Origin: Cellvibrionales bacterium UBA1854
GTDB lineage: Bacteria; Pseudomonadota; Gammaproteobacteria; Pseudomonadales; Porticoccaceae
DNA: 59,570 nt
Direction: 5' to 3'
Assembly: GCA_002338445.1 (NCBI GenBank)
Contig: DDII01000020.1
Span: 1 to 59,570 of the forward strand
The notes beneath the pieces were generated by a model. The model made no database searches. It was not told where the DNA came from and worked only from the letters and a program-made list of their open reading frames with translations. The position numbers and the translations under genes are program-made. This document shows positions 10,201 to 18,663 of this stretch, in pieces. The stretch's first letter is position 1. Every line of letters begins with the position of its first letter.

Positions 10201-10521
10201 TTACCCCTGCTGTTTGAAACGAGCGTTCAAGCACAATTCGTCATACCAATGGCATTATCATTGAGTTTCGGAATTGTTTTTGCATCCACTATTACCCTTA
10301 TATTAGTGCCCTGCTTATACGTCTTCTCAGAGACAAATCGTCTTTTCCTTAGCACCTTTTTGAGCGTCTTGTTGGCTATTGCTATTAGTTACTTCATGAC
10401 TTTTATAGGCCTTATTAGCCCGGAAATAATGGAAATTATGATAATGACGGCTGTACTCCTGTTAGCTTTTCTTGTACTAGCAAAAGCATTCAATCGTTTT
10501 CCGGAGCGAGACTTGGCTTAA
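7222..10521 (+). CDS. RND efflux transporter permease (AcrB/HAE1-like)
   Basis: A 1099-residue inner-membrane RND pump with the usual two-fold arrangement: TM1, a large periplasmic loop (about 45-335), six TMs, a second large loop (about 575-880) and the final TMs. TM4 carries the proton-relay aspartates in GIVVDDAIIIGE, and the matching half-motif GVVVNDSLIMVDFAN lies in TM10. It is driven by the proton gradient and works with the adaptor encoded just upstream (4-nt overlap). The C-terminus has two extra hydrophobic segments (about 1040-1090) beyond the usual end. The substrates are unknown; the subgroup is common in marine gammaproteobacteria as a general efflux permease. Confidence 0.93.
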   Translation: MIKNGGLINWFARNAVAANLIMILVFLAGALSLSNVSKEMFPRSDTNMITVRASYPGAAPVEVEKGVILPIESALEGLQGIKKIWSNASRDFALITLETEPNQNVNEIMSLTEGRIDGIVNFPSDMERPQIQRVLKNFWAVGLSVHGNMTQQEKKILGEEIYDELLQLPEIKELQLWGAGKHEISIEVDEARLRAFSLTLQEVADAVRASSLDLPAGIIRTDNGNVQLRTEGKSYFGEDFEKIVIRGANDGSELTIADVADVKDGFMEENTDNRFDRASSFTLGIFSLEGQNLLKISEQVQLYAEEKRKTLPNGLKMSVHNDEAYHLNGRLQMMSENLFLGSILVAIVLALFLNLKIAMWVMVGIPLSFAGAFWLMPLGGVTVNVMSLFAFIMVLGIVVDDAIIIGESVYREITDDYKKKKAEGELHLNQYTASIETVVSGTHRVAIPSTIGLLTTMAAFLPLMFLGGTFDGISRTISIVVLLCLTFSLIESKLILPSHLVGLRLDKESGSLLSPLYSCQQWVSNTLYRFIDGVYEPILRSALNHRYVTLASFLGTLILIVSVITSGIAKFEFFPNVPGDDVRAEITMHDGASRESISETINIVENAIYTVNENYLLNNPSSVGLIEHVSFHVKDDSEIVFRLALTKSEFREITANDVERLWRDEVGLLPDVRKQRYMASEGPAGPKISLSLSGPDPDELSLAGIELQEYLTQFQGVYDIYNSQGSGNKELLITLKPSASQVGVRLVDIARQVRQAFHGEEAQRIQRDSETINVMVRFPYADRRSIASLENMLIRTSNGESIAIGEVANIQMGLGVTEISRLDRKRTITITAEVLENKIESGDVVRDVKASFVPMLLEKHPSVEFRLTGGTKEQNDYYSKMIISGLTSLVLMYGLLAVPLKSYLQPVLIMSVIPFGFVGAAMGHMLLGVTMNMLSIIGIMALAGVVVNDSLIMVDFANRQRADGLTPNNSIIAAGKKRFRAILLTTLTTFVGLLPLLFETSVQAQFVIPMALSLSFGIVFASTITLILVPCLYVFSETNRLFLSTFLSVLLAIAISYFMTFIGLISPEIMEIMIMTAVLLLAFLVLAKAFNRFPERDLA

Positions 10522-10755
10522 GATCAGCATCTTTACTAGCTAAATTGGAAATGCCGACTCAGGTTCCATTGCCACCCTGTGGTTACTCTCAACCACTTCT
10601 GCTACGACAGTAAAACCAAAAAACAAGGATCTGATTCATGTGTAACCATATCCCTAAAAAGCGTACCCAGACTCCCGGCCCGCATCCCTCAATCAACGAT
10701 CCACACAGTCGGCAAGACTGCATCTTATTGCGGCATTAGTAGTGTAATTAAAATC

Positions 10756-10920
10756 CTAACCAGGTAACGCAGTTACATATACCGTGCTATCAGGTCTCAA
10801 AAATGCATTTAAATCTCCAAGCTGGTGAACTCCCTTGGGGGTCACCTCTACGCTTGTGTGGCGCATAAAGTTTATCAAGCGCTGTTTTTCAAAATTTTCA
10901 GTCTGTGCCATCAAAAGCAT
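10756..10920 (-). pseudogene. Probable remnant of a methylenetetrahydrofolate reductase-like gene
   Basis: A 54-codon open frame starts at ATG 10920 (second ATG at 10911) and ends at TAG 10756. It resembles the N-terminus of the MTHFR-like flavoprotein family: the segment TSVEVTPKG, a short linker, then an STVYVTALPG strand, matching the family pattern S-x-EVTPK ... T-x-VYI-x-x-LPGT. Immediately after the TAG the same frame continues as DFNYTTNAAIR, which also fits the next helix of the family, before further stops. This looks like a recently decayed gene interrupted by stop codons. Recognition is by eye only; a short unrelated ORF is the alternative. Confidence 0.45.
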
Positions 10921-11818
10921 ACTTTAAATACTCTGTTTTAATTCTTATTCAAGACAAACCACAAGGTACTCAGACCCTTCAAGCGAACCCAACCCAGCAA
11001 TGTCAGCAAGTGAGAGGTAGATAAACCCCTATTAAGGCGGAGTGATACCATTGTTTGATGAGATGAAAAGTGAGGCGATGACAAAAATTGCACTGAGTAT
11101 CTAATTATCCTCATCTAAACTTATACCATTAATGCTGTTTAAGAGAGTTTAGCAGCGCCAACGATCACGGTTACCTACCCCCACTGCAGTCGCAAAAATA
11201 GTTCATTAAAAATCCATATTACAGCAAAAAGTGACAGCATTTGGGACAACTGTTAAAAAATTTAGTGACTGCAGGAGACAGCAGTTTAAGGGTTATTATA
11301 CAGAGGCCAAAATATGTAGCTAATAAACTGCCTGCGGTCAATAACTGTATGATTGTAACACCCGACCTTATAACTTGACCCATACATGTCACTCTGAACG
11401 AAAACATAGCAACACAAAAGTAAACTTGCGATGGCAAAACGGAAAAATGTATCACTTAGCGGATATTACAATTAAATTATTTTTACCAACAAAATTGGTT
11501 GCAAAACCCAAAGTGAAGCCGCTGGGAGACCAAATAGCAATACAGCAAAGGGATGTCGAGAATTCATGTCTTCTCCGTAGTGTAAGTCAGCGCGTCCGGT
11601 AGTCTGTAAAGACTGTCGTTTCAAAGAGTCTCAAAGAACTATCTAATCATGGGTTAATCATTAACATTTCTTTCCATTTTAAAGTGAGGTCGCCGCAACC
11701 TTAAGTGGACTATAAGATTTAAAAAGTGTTTCAATGACGGAGAAGTTTATTGGTTCCGTCACACGACCTGACTCTGAAAAAGATGCCTCACTCAGTTACA
11801 AACGAGTAAAATGATAGA
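10921..11818. other. Gene-poor interval, no recognised gene
   Basis: About 900 bases between the decayed MTHFR-like fragment and the beta-propeller gene. Open frames of 75-78 codons occur at 11219-11455 (minus) and 11375-11602 (plus), but they overlap each other, lack convincing ribosome sites and show no recognisable motif. No tRNA, riboswitch or strong terminator was seen. The stretch probably contains decayed sequence plus the promoter of the beta-propeller gene. Confidence 0.5.
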
Positions 11819-13120
11819 ATGCTATTCAAAAAGTATTATCTGCCGGTAAAACAGCTCATATTTTTGAGTCTATTCGGGCTATGGATAGCGCGAGCTGAAT
11901 CCACTCATCAGGTCGATTTAATACACCACAAACAAGCGCCAATTCAAGATTCCATAATCACTCAGGACGTTATTTTGGTGGGTAATAACTGGGATGGAAC
12001 TATCGACATCTATGATCCTAATGGATTTAAACACATAAAAGTACTTGATGCAGTGCCGGATAGGATGCAGCGACTGGAAGAATTAAAAAGTCGCGTTGAC
12101 AAACAGATAATGTCTTGGTTGATTAAAAAACTAATTGGGGAGGGTAATCATCAGCTTGTGGACGACATGTTTACCTCTAATGATGGAACAACAGTTTTCG
12201 TATCGAGACCGAGTTTTGCTGATGTTATCGCCCTGAATATTCATAGTGGCGAGATAATATGGCGGACCCCCATCGAAGGGTACCGATCGGACCATGCAGC
12301 AATATCACCAGATGGTAGGACACTCCTAGTATCCGCCTCCACCGCCCGAAAAGTTCATGCCATCGATACTGGGAGCGGTGACATTATCGGCGGCTTCGCC
12401 TCAGGTGATAGCCCGCATGAAAACACTTTTTCTCAGGATGGCAACTTAATTTTTCACGCTAGTATTGGCCGTGTCTATCTGCCAACATCCAACCGTTTAC
12501 TCAACTACCTGAAGGGAGATCGATATTTTCAAATCGTTAATGCGACCAACTATGAAATACTACAGAGAATCGACATAGCCAAAAAACTTCGGGATTTCGG
12601 TATGCCGTGGCACGAGGGCGCAGTTCGCCCAATGGCAATCTCACCGGATGCAAATATAGCTTATCTGCAAATCTCATTCTTCCATGGGATTGTGGAGTAT
12701 AACGTGAAGCAACAGCTCGTCTCTCGGATTCTGCGATTGCCGATACCTGCCGAGACAAAAGCTCTTCAACCAAGCCAATATAAATTAAATTCTGCTCACC
12801 ACGGGATAGCGATTAACTCAGATGGAACAAAACTTTGTGTGGCTGCCACCATGTCCGGCTACGCTGCGATCGTTGATATCACCTCTTTTAAGTATCATAC
12901 GATAAAGCTCGCAAACAGTAGTCTCGACGCAAAGCCCTACTGGGCTACGAAAAGTGCCGACGGAGAAGATTGCTATGTATCCGTGAGCAATCAAGATCGG
13001 GTTGCCGTAATCTCGTTTAAAGACGCCCGCGAGACCGCATCTTTGCCTGTGGGGCGTCATCCCCAGCGGGTAAGATTGGGAAAGATGGCACTTCAGATTT
13101 CAGAACATCGCATTCATTAA
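11819..13120 (+). CDS. Exported YncE-like beta-propeller protein of unknown function
   Basis: A 433-residue protein with a signal peptide (residues about 1-27). It then has repeated units ending in patterns such as ISPDGRTLLVSAS, FSQDGNLIFHAS, ISPDANIAYLQIS, INSDGTKLCVAA and KSADGEDCYVSVS, spaced about 45-60 residues apart. These are seven-bladed YVTN/YncE-type propeller strands. It is probably periplasmic. No catalytic motif is evident, so a binding or scaffold role is as likely as an enzymatic one. The start ATG 11819 has only a weak ribosome site. It stands alone between the gene-poor gap and convergent gabD. Confidence 0.75.
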   Translation: MLFKKYYLPVKQLIFLSLFGLWIARAESTHQVDLIHHKQAPIQDSIITQDVILVGNNWDGTIDIYDPNGFKHIKVLDAVPDRMQRLEELKSRVDKQIMSWLIKKLIGEGNHQLVDDMFTSNDGTTVFVSRPSFADVIALNIHSGEIIWRTPIEGYRSDHAAISPDGRTLLVSASTARKVHAIDTGSGDIIGGFASGDSPHENTFSQDGNLIFHASIGRVYLPTSNRLLNYLKGDRYFQIVNATNYEILQRIDIAKKLRDFGMPWHEGAVRPMAISPDANIAYLQISFFHGIVEYNVKQQLVSRILRLPIPAETKALQPSQYKLNSAHHGIAINSDGTKLCVAATMSGYAAIVDITSFKYHTIKLANSSLDAKPYWATKSADGEDCYVSVSNQDRVAVISFKDARETASLPVGRHPQRVRLGKMALQISEHRIH

Positions 13121-13153
13121 AAGTCGAAATATACTACTTCAGTAAAAACAAAA

Positions 13154-14614
13154 TCAGTTTATACCACCTATGCATAGATACTTGATTTCAAGATAATCAT
13201 CAATTCCATATTTAGATCCCTCTCGTCCGTTACCTGATTCCTTTACACCGCCAAAAGGGGCCATCTCGTTTGAAATTATACCTTCGTTGATGCCAACAAT
13301 ACCGTAATCAAGACGCTCCGCAACTCTCCATATCCTTGCGTGGTCCTGTGTATAAAAATAAGCAGCGAGTCCAAATTCAGTATCATTAGCCATCTTAATC
13401 ACCTGGTCCTCAGTATCAAATCTGAATACTGGCGCAACTGGTCCAAAAATTTCTTCCGAAAAAACCCTCATTTCACGAGTGACATCTATGAGAACAGTGG
13501 GCTCAACAAAACTGCCCCTCAAGGAACTCATTCCGCCACCAGTTATACATTGTGCTCCCTTCGAAAGTGCGTCATCAATAATAGAACAAACGTCTTTGGC
13601 TGCGCTCGTGTTTATAAGTGGGCCCACTGTGGTAGCATTGTCGACTCCATTACCTACGACAAGATTAGCCGCCGCACTAGCTAGCATCTCAACAAATCGT
13701 TCATAAATACCGCTTTGAACGATTAAACGGTTGGAACAAACGCAAGTCTGTCCTGCATTCCGATATTTAGATGCCACCGCTCCTTGCACTGCAGACTCTA
13801 AATCAGCATCTTCAAAAACGATAAAAGGCGCATTGCCACCTAATTCCATAGAAGTTCTTTTTACTGTGCCCGAACAAGCGGCTATCAGCTTCTTACCCAC
13901 CGGCGTAGATCCTGTAAAAGTGAGCTTCCGAACTAGCGGGTTTGACGTTAGCTCTGCTCCAATTGCTTCAGTATTTCCAGTCACAATATTAATCAGACCA
14001 GCAGGAAGACCAGCTTGATGAGCTAACTCGGCGAGCGCTAAGGCAGACAAAGGCGTTGCATTTGCCGGTTTGCACACCACGGCGCATCCTGCCGCGAGTG
14101 CCGGAGCTATTTTACGCGTCAACATCGCATTTGGGAAATTCCAAGGAGTTATGCAGGCCACCACACCAATGGGTTGCTTGATAACCACCAGTCTTTTGTC
14201 CTCCGAGGGTTGCGGAATAATGTCACCATAAACACGCTTAGCCTCCTCACTGAACCACTCAATATAATTTGCACCATACGTAAGTTCAGCTAATGCCTCT
14301 TTAAGTGGTTTGCCCTGTTCAAGGGTAAGTAGGAAAGCTAAGTCATCCTTATTTTGAACGATCAGATTGAACCAATCTCGCAAAACCACAGATCTGTGCT
14401 TTGCAGTAGCTAATGCCCACGAGCGTTGTGCTTGAGCGGCGGCCTCTATCATTCGTCTTGTTTCCAGAGCACCACAATATGGTACCGTGGTAATTACATC
14501 ATTTGTGGCAGGATTCACCACATCCAGAGTCTCCAAGCTATCCGAATCTAACCACCGGCCAGCGGAATATATCTGCGATCTGATGAGCGACTTATTTTTG
14601 AGGACAAGTGCCAT
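13154..14614 (-). CDS. gabD: Succinate-semialdehyde dehydrogenase, NAD(P)-dependent
   Basis: A 486-residue aldehyde dehydrogenase of the GabD type, which oxidises succinate semialdehyde to succinate in 4-aminobutyrate breakdown. The catalytic Glu257 lies in MELGGNAPF and the nucleophile Cys291 in GQTCVCSNR; ITPWNFPNAM (about 155-164) and FTGSTPVGKK (about 233-242) form the cofactor site. The length matches E. coli GabD (482). A GGAGG-like ribosome site (CTCCTGGAGG) precedes the ATG. No GABA transaminase or transporter is adjacent, so the exact semialdehyde is inferred from family resemblance. Confidence 0.88.
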   Translation of the reverse strand: MALVLKNKSLIRSQIYSAGRWLDSDSLETLDVVNPATNDVITTVPYCGALETRRMIEAAAQAQRSWALATAKHRSVVLRDWFNLIVQNKDDLAFLLTLEQGKPLKEALAELTYGANYIEWFSEEAKRVYGDIIPQPSEDKRLVVIKQPIGVVACITPWNFPNAMLTRKIAPALAAGCAVVCKPANATPLSALALAELAHQAGLPAGLINIVTGNTEAIGAELTSNPLVRKLTFTGSTPVGKKLIAACSGTVKRTSMELGGNAPFIVFEDADLESAVQGAVASKYRNAGQTCVCSNRLIVQSGIYERFVEMLASAAANLVVGNGVDNATTVGPLINTSAAKDVCSIIDDALSKGAQCITGGGMSSLRGSFVEPTVLIDVTREMRVFSEEIFGPVAPVFRFDTEDQVIKMANDTEFGLAAYFYTQDHARIWRVAERLDYGIVGINEGIISNEMAPFGGVKESGNGREGSKYGIDDYLEIKYLCIGGIN

Positions 14615-14834
14615 TTATGAACTCCTGGAGGAAATACATATAAAAATGTGAAAATATAATTACGTTTGTTTCAGGCATGAAGGTAGGATAAGCCAACATA
14701 CCAATCAAGAGCTAAATTTATATTATCAAATGCTAACACGCAGAATTATGGTTTTCTAGCGATGGATAAGCATCATGTCTCGCTTGGTCGCAAGGCAGCA
14801 CATATGCACAAAGAAAAGATCCACCAATTCGATA

Positions 14835-14860
14835 TTGATATTTTCGAACTAGCCCCAAAC
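14835..14860 (+). promoter_or_regulatory. Possible heat-shock (sigma-32-like) promoter for hslVU
   Basis: TTGATA at 14835-14840 and CCCCAAAC at 14853-14860 are separated by 12 nt, resembling the sigma-32 elements CTTGAA and CCCCATNT. The element lies 25 nt upstream of the hslV start codon, and hslVU is a heat-shock operon in many gammaproteobacteria. The match is imperfect in both boxes. Confidence 0.27.
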
Positions 14861-14885
14861 ATAAGAGATATAACGGGAGAAAAAA

Positions 14886-15449
14886 TTGAAACAATATCAC
14901 GGGACAACAATCTTATCAGTCCGAAGGAATAACTTTGTAGTTATTGGGGGAGACGGACAAGTCAGCATGGGCAATACGATTATGAAAGGTAATGCTCGTA
15001 AAGTTCGTCGCTTATACAAGGATCAAGTTATCGCTGGATTTGCGGGGGGAACCGCAGATGCGTTCACTTTATTCGAACGGTTCGAGGCAAAACTCGAACA
15101 GCATCATGGAAATCTAACCAGAGCGGCGGTAGAGTTAGCGAAAGACTGGCGTACCGACCGAATGCTGCGTCGACTTGAAGCACTTCTTGCTGTGGCAAAC
15201 CATAGCAGTTCATTTGTGATAACTGGTAACGGTGACGTAATTCAGCCAGAAGACGATTTAATTGCAATTGGATCTGGTGGGCCCTATGCACAGGCGGCAG
15301 CAAAAGCTCTGCTTGAAAATACGAGTTTAACTGCCGAAGAAATTGTTTCTACAGGCCTCAAAATTGCAGCTGATATATGCGTTTTTACTAATCAAAATCA
15401 CTGTATTGAAGTACTTGAATCTAACCCTATGACTACCAATACGGAGTAA
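14886..15449 (+). CDS. hslV: ATP-dependent protease subunit HslV
   Basis: A 187-residue N-terminal threonine peptidase of the HslVU (ClpQY) protease. The sequence opens MKQYHGTTILSVRR; autoprocessing would expose Thr7 as the nucleophile, as in other proteobacterial HslV with a short propeptide. GGDGQVS and the GSGG loop (about residue 130) are conserved. The start codon is TTG, supported by ACGGGAGAAAA directly upstream. hslU follows after 7 nt, so the two form an operon. Length and order match the family. Confidence 0.96.
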   Translation: MKQYHGTTILSVRRNNFVVIGGDGQVSMGNTIMKGNARKVRRLYKDQVIAGFAGGTADAFTLFERFEAKLEQHHGNLTRAAVELAKDWRTDRMLRRLEALLAVANHSSSFVITGNGDVIQPEDDLIAIGSGGPYAQAAAKALLENTSLTAEEIVSTGLKIAADICVFTNQNHCIEVLESNPMTTNTE

Positions 15450-15456
15450 AATACGT

Positions 15457-16776
15457 ATGTCTCAGATGACTCCGCGTGAGATTGTGCACGAACTCAACAA
15501 GCATATCATCGGTCAAAATGACGCAAAACGGGCAGTCGCGATAGCGCTGAGAAACCGATGGCGTAGATCTCAACTTGAATCAGACCTTCGCAACGAAGTA
15601 ACTCCCAAAAATATTCTAATGATTGGACCGACTGGGGTCGGCAAAACCGAAGTTGCACGACGATTAGCACGGCTTGCAAACGCACCTTTCGTAAAAATAG
15701 AAGCAACCAAGTTTACGGAAGTAGGCTACGTTGGAAAAGATGTGGAATCAATTATTCGTGATCTCGTCGAGACCTCGGTTAAACAATGTCGGGAACGCGA
15801 ATTAAAAAAAGTTGCACAACGCGCTTTGGATGCTGCAGAGGAGCGCGTGCTGGACGCTCTTCTCCCTCCTCCCCGTAACTCTGAATCAAAAGAATCAACT
15901 ACACGCCAAGTTTTTCGAAAGAAACTTCGCGAGGGGGAACTCGATCTAAAAGAAATAGAAATCGAGTTACATCAAGCACCAGTTGGCGTCGAAATCATGG
16001 CACCGCCGGGTATGGAAGAAATGACATCGCAACTGCAAAACATGTTTAGTGCAATGGGTAAAGGGAAAACCAATAAACGAAAACTTACCGTTAGCGAAGC
16101 ACTCAAAAATCTGAAAGAAGAGGAAGCTGGGAAGCTTGTCAACGAGGAGGATATTAAGCTAAACGCGGTTGAATCAGCCGAGCAACACGGCATCGTGTTT
16201 CTGGACGAAATAGACAAAATCTGTAAACGTTCAGAGGTAACTGGCGGCGATGTCTCTCGGGAAGGAGTGCAAAGAGACTTGTTGCCGCTGATCGAGGGAA
16301 GTACCGTTACTACAAAATACGGAATGATAAAGACAGATCATATTCTCTTCATTGCCTCTGGAGCTTTCCATCTTTGCAAACCCTCTGACTTAATACCAGA
16401 GCTGCAAGGAAGACTGCCTATACGAGTAGAATTATCATCGCTTAGCATAAACGATTTCGAGCGGATTCTGACTGAACCCACTGCCTCGCTTACTAAACAA
16501 TACACGGCGCTTATGGGAACGGAGGGACTCAATATAGAGTTCGACTCTGACGGGGTAAAACGAATCGCCGAAATCGCTTTTGATGTAAATGAGAGCACAG
16601 AAAATATTGGCGCAAGAAGACTTCACACTATCCTCGAACGCTTGCTAGAAGAAATTTCATTTGACGCTGCCGATTTAAGCACCAATAGAGAAAAAATCTC
16701 GATTAACGCGGAATTTGTGCAAAAACAACTGGGCGACTTAGCAAAGGACGAAGATCTCACTCGCTTTATCCTATAA
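15457..16776 (+). CDS. hslU: ATP-dependent protease ATPase subunit HslU
   Basis: A 439-residue AAA+ unfoldase that feeds substrates to HslV. Walker A GPTGVGKT is at about 57-64 and Walker B IVFLDEIDK at about 247-255, with the I-domain between about 110 and 235. The C-terminal tail ends RFIL, the hydrophobic tail that docks into HslV. GGDVSREGVQRDLLPLIEG is the conserved sensor-side helix. Cytosolic, co-transcribed with hslV. Confidence 0.97.
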   Translation: MSQMTPREIVHELNKHIIGQNDAKRAVAIALRNRWRRSQLESDLRNEVTPKNILMIGPTGVGKTEVARRLARLANAPFVKIEATKFTEVGYVGKDVESIIRDLVETSVKQCRERELKKVAQRALDAAEERVLDALLPPPRNSESKESTTRQVFRKKLREGELDLKEIEIELHQAPVGVEIMAPPGMEEMTSQLQNMFSAMGKGKTNKRKLTVSEALKNLKEEEAGKLVNEEDIKLNAVESAEQHGIVFLDEIDKICKRSEVTGGDVSREGVQRDLLPLIEGSTVTTKYGMIKTDHILFIASGAFHLCKPSDLIPELQGRLPIRVELSSLSINDFERILTEPTASLTKQYTALMGTEGLNIEFDSDGVKRIAEIAFDVNESTENIGARRLHTILERLLEEISFDAADLSTNREKISINAEFVQKQLGDLAKDEDLTRFIL

Positions 16777-16838
16777 AAACCTTTGGAGTCAAAAATCTAC
16801 GGAAATCTTCCAACAAATCTGGATTTGAGGATAAATTT

Positions 16839-17210
16839 TTGAAAGTTCCGAAGCTTATTACGCTTAGCAAATGCAAGACCCTGCTCCATTTGGAGTACAA
16901 AGACGAGTTAAAAGTGGCTCTCAGTGCAGAATATTTGCGAGTATACTCGCCCAGCGCTGAAAACAAACATAGTGAGGATTTTCCAAATGGTAAGAAGTAC
17001 ATCCAGATTACGGACATTGCCAAGTGTGGAAATTATGCTCTCCAGATTTATTTTAGCGACGGACATACTACCGGTATTTTTACCTGGTCACTTCTACTTA
17101 AACTTTTTGATAATCATTCAAAAAATTGGAATAAATATCTTTCACAACTCCGCACCTCAGGCAAATCTCGCGAGCCCCACACCTCAACTCTAAAAATTCT
17201 CTGTAATTAA
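16839..17210 (+). CDS. DUF971 protein (gamma-butyrobetaine hydroxylase-like N-terminal domain)
   Basis: A 123-residue protein with the DUF971 core: LSAEYLRVYSPSAE near residue 30, then GNYALQIYFSDGH and TGIFTWSLLLKL. This small fold is also found at the N-terminus of gamma-butyrobetaine hydroxylases and is linked in some families to iron-sulfur metabolism. It lies between hslU and ubiE in many gammaproteobacteria, as here. The start appears to be TTG at 16839, with GAGGA about 7 nt upstream. Its biochemical role is not established. Confidence 0.88.
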   Translation: MKVPKLITLSKCKTLLHLEYKDELKVALSAEYLRVYSPSAENKHSEDFPNGKKYIQITDIAKCGNYALQIYFSDGHTTGIFTWSLLLKLFDNHSKNWNKYLSQLRTSGKSREPHTSTLKILCN

Positions 17211-17293
17211 TTTGAAAGACTTCTATTTTACATACCTAAATGATTCGTAGCTTAGTACAATGAAAGAGTTAAAACCTAATTTCAAAGGGAAAT

Positions 17294-18040
17294 ATGACAG
17301 AAGAGAACACCCACTTCGGGTACAAGACAATACTTTCAAAAAACAAAGCTAGCTATGTTGCGGGTGTGTTCGACTCAGTCGCGAAGAAATATGATGTCAT
17401 GAACGACATTATGTCGGGTGGTGTCCACCGAATATGGAAGCACATCACAGTTGAGATATCCCGAGTAAAGCCTGGTCAGAAAGTTCTTGATGTTGCTGGT
17501 GGAACAGGTGACTTAGCAGCAAGATTTGCCAAGCGCGTAGGCCCCAGTGGCCATGTGGTGCTGTCTGACATCAACCAATCTATGCTTGATGTTGGAAGAG
17601 ACCGTCTTATTGATAAAGGATTAGTCAAAAACATCTCTTATGTTTTAGCCGATGCGCAGATGCTCCCCTTTCAAGACGACAGTTTTGACATAGTTAGTAT
17701 TGGATTCGGATTACGAAATGTCACTGATAAAGATCGTGCCCTAATATCAATGAGACGGGTACTGAGACCGGGAGGAAAATTATTAATCCTCGAATTCTCA
17801 AAGCCTTACAGCGACATTATCTCAAAGCTGTATGATGAGTACTCTTTTAAAATTATCCCAAAACTTGGGAAGCTATTCGCAAATGATGAAGGTAGCTACA
17901 AATACCTGGCTGAATCTATCCGAGTGCATCCGGATCAGGAAGCTTTAAAACAAATGGTACAAAAGGCCGGTCTTTTAAATGTGGAATATATCAACATGAG
18001 TGGAGGAATCGCTGCAGTCCATATGGGGATTAAACCCTGA
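17294..18040 (+). CDS. ubiE: Ubiquinone/menaquinone biosynthesis C-methyltransferase
   Basis: A 248-residue SAM-dependent methyltransferase that performs the C-methylation step in ubiquinone and menaquinone synthesis. Motif I VLDVAGGTGDLAARF at about 63-77, the ADAQMLPF segment and the RVLRPGGKLLILEFSKP motif (UbiE signature 2 region) are present. The N-terminal VAKKYDVMNDIMSGG motif is diagnostic of UbiE. AAAGGGAAAT precedes the ATG. Its stop overlaps the ubiJ start by one base. Confidence 0.97.
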   Translation: MTEENTHFGYKTILSKNKASYVAGVFDSVAKKYDVMNDIMSGGVHRIWKHITVEISRVKPGQKVLDVAGGTGDLAARFAKRVGPSGHVVLSDINQSMLDVGRDRLIDKGLVKNISYVLADAQMLPFQDDSFDIVSIGFGLRNVTDKDRALISMRRVLRPGGKLLILEFSKPYSDIISKLYDEYSFKIIPKLGKLFANDEGSYKYLAESIRVHPDQEALKQMVQKAGLLNVEYINMSGGIAAVHMGIKP

Positions 18041-18663
18041 TGATTGCTAGGCAACTAACGGAATTCGGAGTTACATCGCTAGAGAAATTGGTAAATGCAG
18101 CGGTTGCCTATGACACAGAAACCGCTCAATTATTAGATGAACTCAATGATATAACAATCGCCCTTAACATAAATCCACCCGAATGGTGCTGTTGTATATC
18201 AGTTCACGATGGTCACATCGCAATCAAGTCAGGTGCCAGTGAAGAAGCGTCGGTAACTCTTAACGGTTCTATAATCGCTTTTGCAGGGATTTTGACGCAG
18301 GATAGAAATGCTATAACACTTGCCGGGAGTGGAGTAACGGTGGCCGGTGATACATTAGTGCTGAAACGGTTAGAAAATATTTTTCAAAAATTAGATGTCG
18401 ATTGGGAGGCAGCACTTTCTGATTTAGTGGGCGATATTCCTGCGCATTTTGCTGTAACTTCACTGAACACTCTGGCTCGAACGGCTGAAGATAGTCGACG
18501 TCGTATCGTGACCGGGGGAGTAGAATTTGTCCAGGAGGAATGGAAAATAGTTCCCGCGATGCCAGAGTTTGAGAATTTCTCCCAAAACATTAGAAAGCTC
18601 TCTATAAATGTTGATCGAATGACATCCCGTATAGACAACCTTATTCAAAAAATAAAAACATGA
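18040..18663 (+). CDS. ubiJ: Ubiquinone biosynthesis accessory factor UbiJ (SCP2 domain)
   Basis: A 207-residue protein with an N-terminal SCP2-like lipid-binding fold (about 15-120) and a C-terminal helical segment (about 165-205), matching UbiJ in size and layout. UbiJ binds hydrophobic ubiquinone intermediates in the soluble Ubi complex. Sequence conservation in this family is low; the assignment rests mainly on its place between ubiE and ubiB with 1-nt and 4-nt overlaps, plus the SCP2 pattern (DGHIAIKSGASEEASVTLNG). Confidence 0.85.
   Translation: MIARQLTEFGVTSLEKLVNAAVAYDTETAQLLDELNDITIALNINPPEWCCCISVHDGHIAIKSGASEEASVTLNGSIIAFAGILTQDRNAITLAGSGVTVAGDTLVLKRLENIFQKLDVDWEAALSDLVGDIPAHFAVTSLNTLARTAEDSRRRIVTGGVEFVQEEWKIVPAMPEFENFSQNIRKLSINVDRMTSRIDNLIQKIKT

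Noticed and set aside
11219..11602. Two overlapping open frames of 75-78 codons on opposite strands in the gene-poor gap.
   Set aside because: They lack good ribosome sites and recognisable motifs, and they exclude each other.
14761..14934. A 57-codon plus-strand open frame upstream of and overlapping the start of hslV.
   Set aside because: It overlaps hslV by 49 nt in another frame, has no ribosome site or recognisable motif, and the region is better explained as the hslV promoter and leader.
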